A stretch of 64,000 bases of DNA, taken from positions 3,720,001 through 3,784,000 of the forward strand of contig NZ_CP104582.1 of the NCBI RefSeq assembly GCF_029814935.1, given 5' to 3'. The DNA comes from Pseudomonas sp. GD03919. GTDB taxonomy: Bacteria > Pseudomonadota > Gammaproteobacteria > Pseudomonadales > Pseudomonadaceae. Below are positions 62,476-64,000 of the stretch, in pieces. The position numbers were made by a program, and so were the translations under genes. The notes beneath the pieces were generated by a model. It worked only from the letters and a program-made list of their open reading frames with translations, ran no database searches and was not told where the DNA came from. Position 1 is the stretch's first letter. Each line of letters starts with the position of its first letter.

Positions 62476-64000
62476 TCACAGCGTGGACAGGAACGCGCTG
62501 CCAGCCTCCTGCCACTGGGCGATTTCGACGCGGATGCGCTTCTTGTCCAGTTTGCCGACGCTGGTCTTGGGAATTTCAGTAACAAGGGCGATCTGCGTGG
62601 GAATCGCCCACTTGTTGATGTGACCTTGCTCGACGAAAGGCTTGAGGTGCTCCTTCAGCCCCCTGGCATCCAGCCCCTGCTCTTCGCGCAGCACCAGCAG
62701 TGCGAACGGTCGTTCGCCCCATTGCGGATCAGGCACCCCCACCACCGCCACCTCACGCACCGCCGAGTGACGACTGATCAGGTCCTCCAGTTCCAGCGAG
62801 GAAATCCACTCGCCACCGGTCTTGATCACGTCCTTGATGCGGTCACGGATTTCGATGAACCCCATACCGTCGATGGTCGCCACATCGCCAGTGTGCAGCC
62901 AACCATGTGCCCAAAGCTCTTCGCCCTTCTCAGGCTCACGGAAATAGCCCTGGGTCAGCCAGGGCGCGCGCAGCACCAGCTCGCCCTGGGATTCGCCATC
63001 GCTCGGCAATAGCTTACCCTCGGCATCCATGATCGCAGCCTCCACCAGCGGCACCGGAATACCGGCCTTGATTCGATAGGTGGTGCGCTCGTCCTCGCTA
63101 CCCGCGCGCAGTTCCTCGTTGAGGTAGGCACAGGAGATCAGCGGGCAGGTCTCGGACATGCCATAAGCCGCCGTCAATTGAATACCCCGCTCTTTCGCCG
63201 CTTCGTACAGCGAGCGATTGAGCGCGCTACCGCCAATGATCATCTTCATGCCGCCGAAATCATGGCCCTGCGCACCTGGTGCGCCCAGCACCATCTGCAG
63301 AATGGTCGGCACGCAGTGGGAGAAGGTGACCTTTTCTTCCTTGATCAGGCGGCAGAGCATGTCCGGCTCATAGCGACCGGGGTACACCTGCTTGACCCCG
63401 AGCATGGTGGCCACGTACGGCACACCCCAGGCATGCACATGGAACATCGGCGTAATGGGCATGTAGACATCGTCGTTGCCCAGCAGACGGATGCTGTCGA
63501 GTCCGCCCATGGTGGTCGCCATGGACATGGTGTGCAGCACCAGTTGCCGATGAGTGAAGTACACGCCCTTGGGGTTGCCAGTGGTGCCGGTGGTATAGAA
63601 GGTGGTGGCCACCGAATTCTCGTCGAAATCGGCGAAGTCATAGTGCGGGCTGGCGGCTGACAACAGGCTCTCGTACTCGCCAACGAGGTTCGGCAACTCG
63701 GCGGTCTTGTCCTCACCATCGGTCAGCAGCAGGGTCTTTTCGACGGTGGTGAGTTGCCCGGCAATGCCGTTGTAGAGCGGCACGAACTCACTGTTGACCA
63801 GCACGAAACGGTCTTCGGCATGGTTCATGGTGTAGAGGATCTGATCCGGCGACAGGCGGATGTTGATGGTATGCAGCACCGCGCCGAGCATGGGAATGGC
63901 GAACATGCATTCGAGGTAGCGGTGACTGTCCCAATCCATCACCGCCACGGTATCGCCGGCCTTGACCCCGGCTTCGCTGAGCACATTGGCCAACCGTGCG
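62476..64000 (-). CDS. Fatty acid-CoA ligase (AlkK-like AMP-binding enzyme), N-terminus outside the window
   Basis: The last 508 codons or so of an ANL-superfamily adenylate-forming enzyme; the frame continues past the window edge. The P-loop motif is [19 protein letters not shown], followed by [71 protein letters not shown] and the catalytic Lys in [15 protein letters not shown]. The GEWISS motif and overall pattern resemble AlkK-type medium-chain fatty acyl-CoA ligases. Acid chain length cannot be read from sequence. The DUF1302/DUF1329 operon lies downstream in the same direction. Confidence 0.93.
   Translation of the reverse strand, partial: ARLANVLSEAGVKAGDTVAVMDWDSHRYLECMFAIPMLGAVLHTINIRLSPDQILYTMNHAEDRFVLVNSEFVPLYNGIAGQLTTVEKTLLLTDGEDKTAELPNLVGEYESLLSAASPHYDFADFDENSVATTFYTTGTTGNPKGVYFTHRQLVLHTMSMATTMGGLDSIRLLGNDDVYMPITPMFHVHAWGVPYVATMLGVKQVYPGRYEPDMLCRLIKEEKVTFSHCVPTILQMVLGAPGAQGHDFGGMKMIIGGSALNRSLYEAAKERGIQLTAAYGMSETCPLISCAYLNEELRAGSEDERTTYRIKAGIPVPLVEAAIMDAEGKLLPSDGESQGELVLRAPWLTQGYFREPEKGEELWAHGWLHTGDVATIDGMGFIEIRDRIKDVIKTGGEWISSLELEDLISRHSAVREVAVVGVPDPQWGERPFALLVLREEQGLDARGLKEHLKPFVEQGHINKWAIPTQIALVTEIPKTSVGKLDKKRIRVEIAQWQEAGSAFLSTL

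Overview
The window comes from a Pseudomonas chromosome. The diagnostic run is a set of conserved blocks in Pseudomonas order: pnp-rpsO-truB-rbfA-infB-nusA-rimP, initiator tRNA, tRNA-Leu, secG-tpiA-glmM-folP-ftsH-rlmE, yhbY, greA-carB-carA-dapB-dnaJ-dnaK-grpE, recN, fur, bamE, rnfH-ratA, smpB, lldR, lldPD-dld, clpB, gpx, slyD, ackA-pta. GC content is high. The gene set (AMP-ligase/DUF1302/DUF1329/MalT-like regulator next to core genes) would fit the P. mendocina/P. oleovorans side of the genus, but that placement is a guess. I see no prophage, CRISPR or plasmid functions.

Layout. 1-1111: tail of a DUF2845 gene, then csbD and a BON-domain periplasmic stress gene that may be driven by a sigma-54 promoter with an IHF site. 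1112-4281: a group II intron on the minus strand, sitting directly after the pnp terminator. A 1331-bp IS5-type element with 15-bp inverted repeats and a 4-bp duplication interrupts its maturase gene. 4284-16885: RNA degradation, translation, NusA/IF2 and cell-envelope precursor genes, all on the minus strand, with two tRNAs and three intrinsic terminators before rimP. 16893-20924: ftsH, a frameshifted rlmE, yhbY, a small membrane protein and greA. 20921-30234: carAB, dapB and the grpE-dnaK-dnaJ heat-shock genes with a recognisable sigma-32 promoter. 30354-36164: SOS-controlled recN, fur, bamE, the ratA-rnfH pair behind a sodium symporter, and smpB. 36226-41921: the lactate regulon, with the repressor LldR, two candidate operators, a 25-codon leader ORF, permease, L-lactate dehydrogenase and an E. 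coli-type D-lactate dehydrogenase. 42048-51631: clpB, nitroreductase, glutathione peroxidase, slyD, DUF3565-ackA-pta and an acyltransferase. 51647-53640: a broken PAS-GGDEF-EAL gene. 53881-56051: two tandem OmpA-type lipoproteins and a metallo-hydrolase. 56168-64000: a MalT-like regulator, DUF1329, DUF1302 and an acyl-CoA ligase running off the end, probably an inducible system for a hydrophobic substrate.

The most unusual signal is in the repeats. Two copies of a 148-bp element (32127-32274 and 46195-46342, opposite orientations, about 13 differences) each lie exactly inside the loop of an intrinsic terminator, and each is flanked by its own perfect 8-bp target duplication. Together with the group II intron just past the pnp terminator, three independent insertions in this window use transcription terminators as landing sites.
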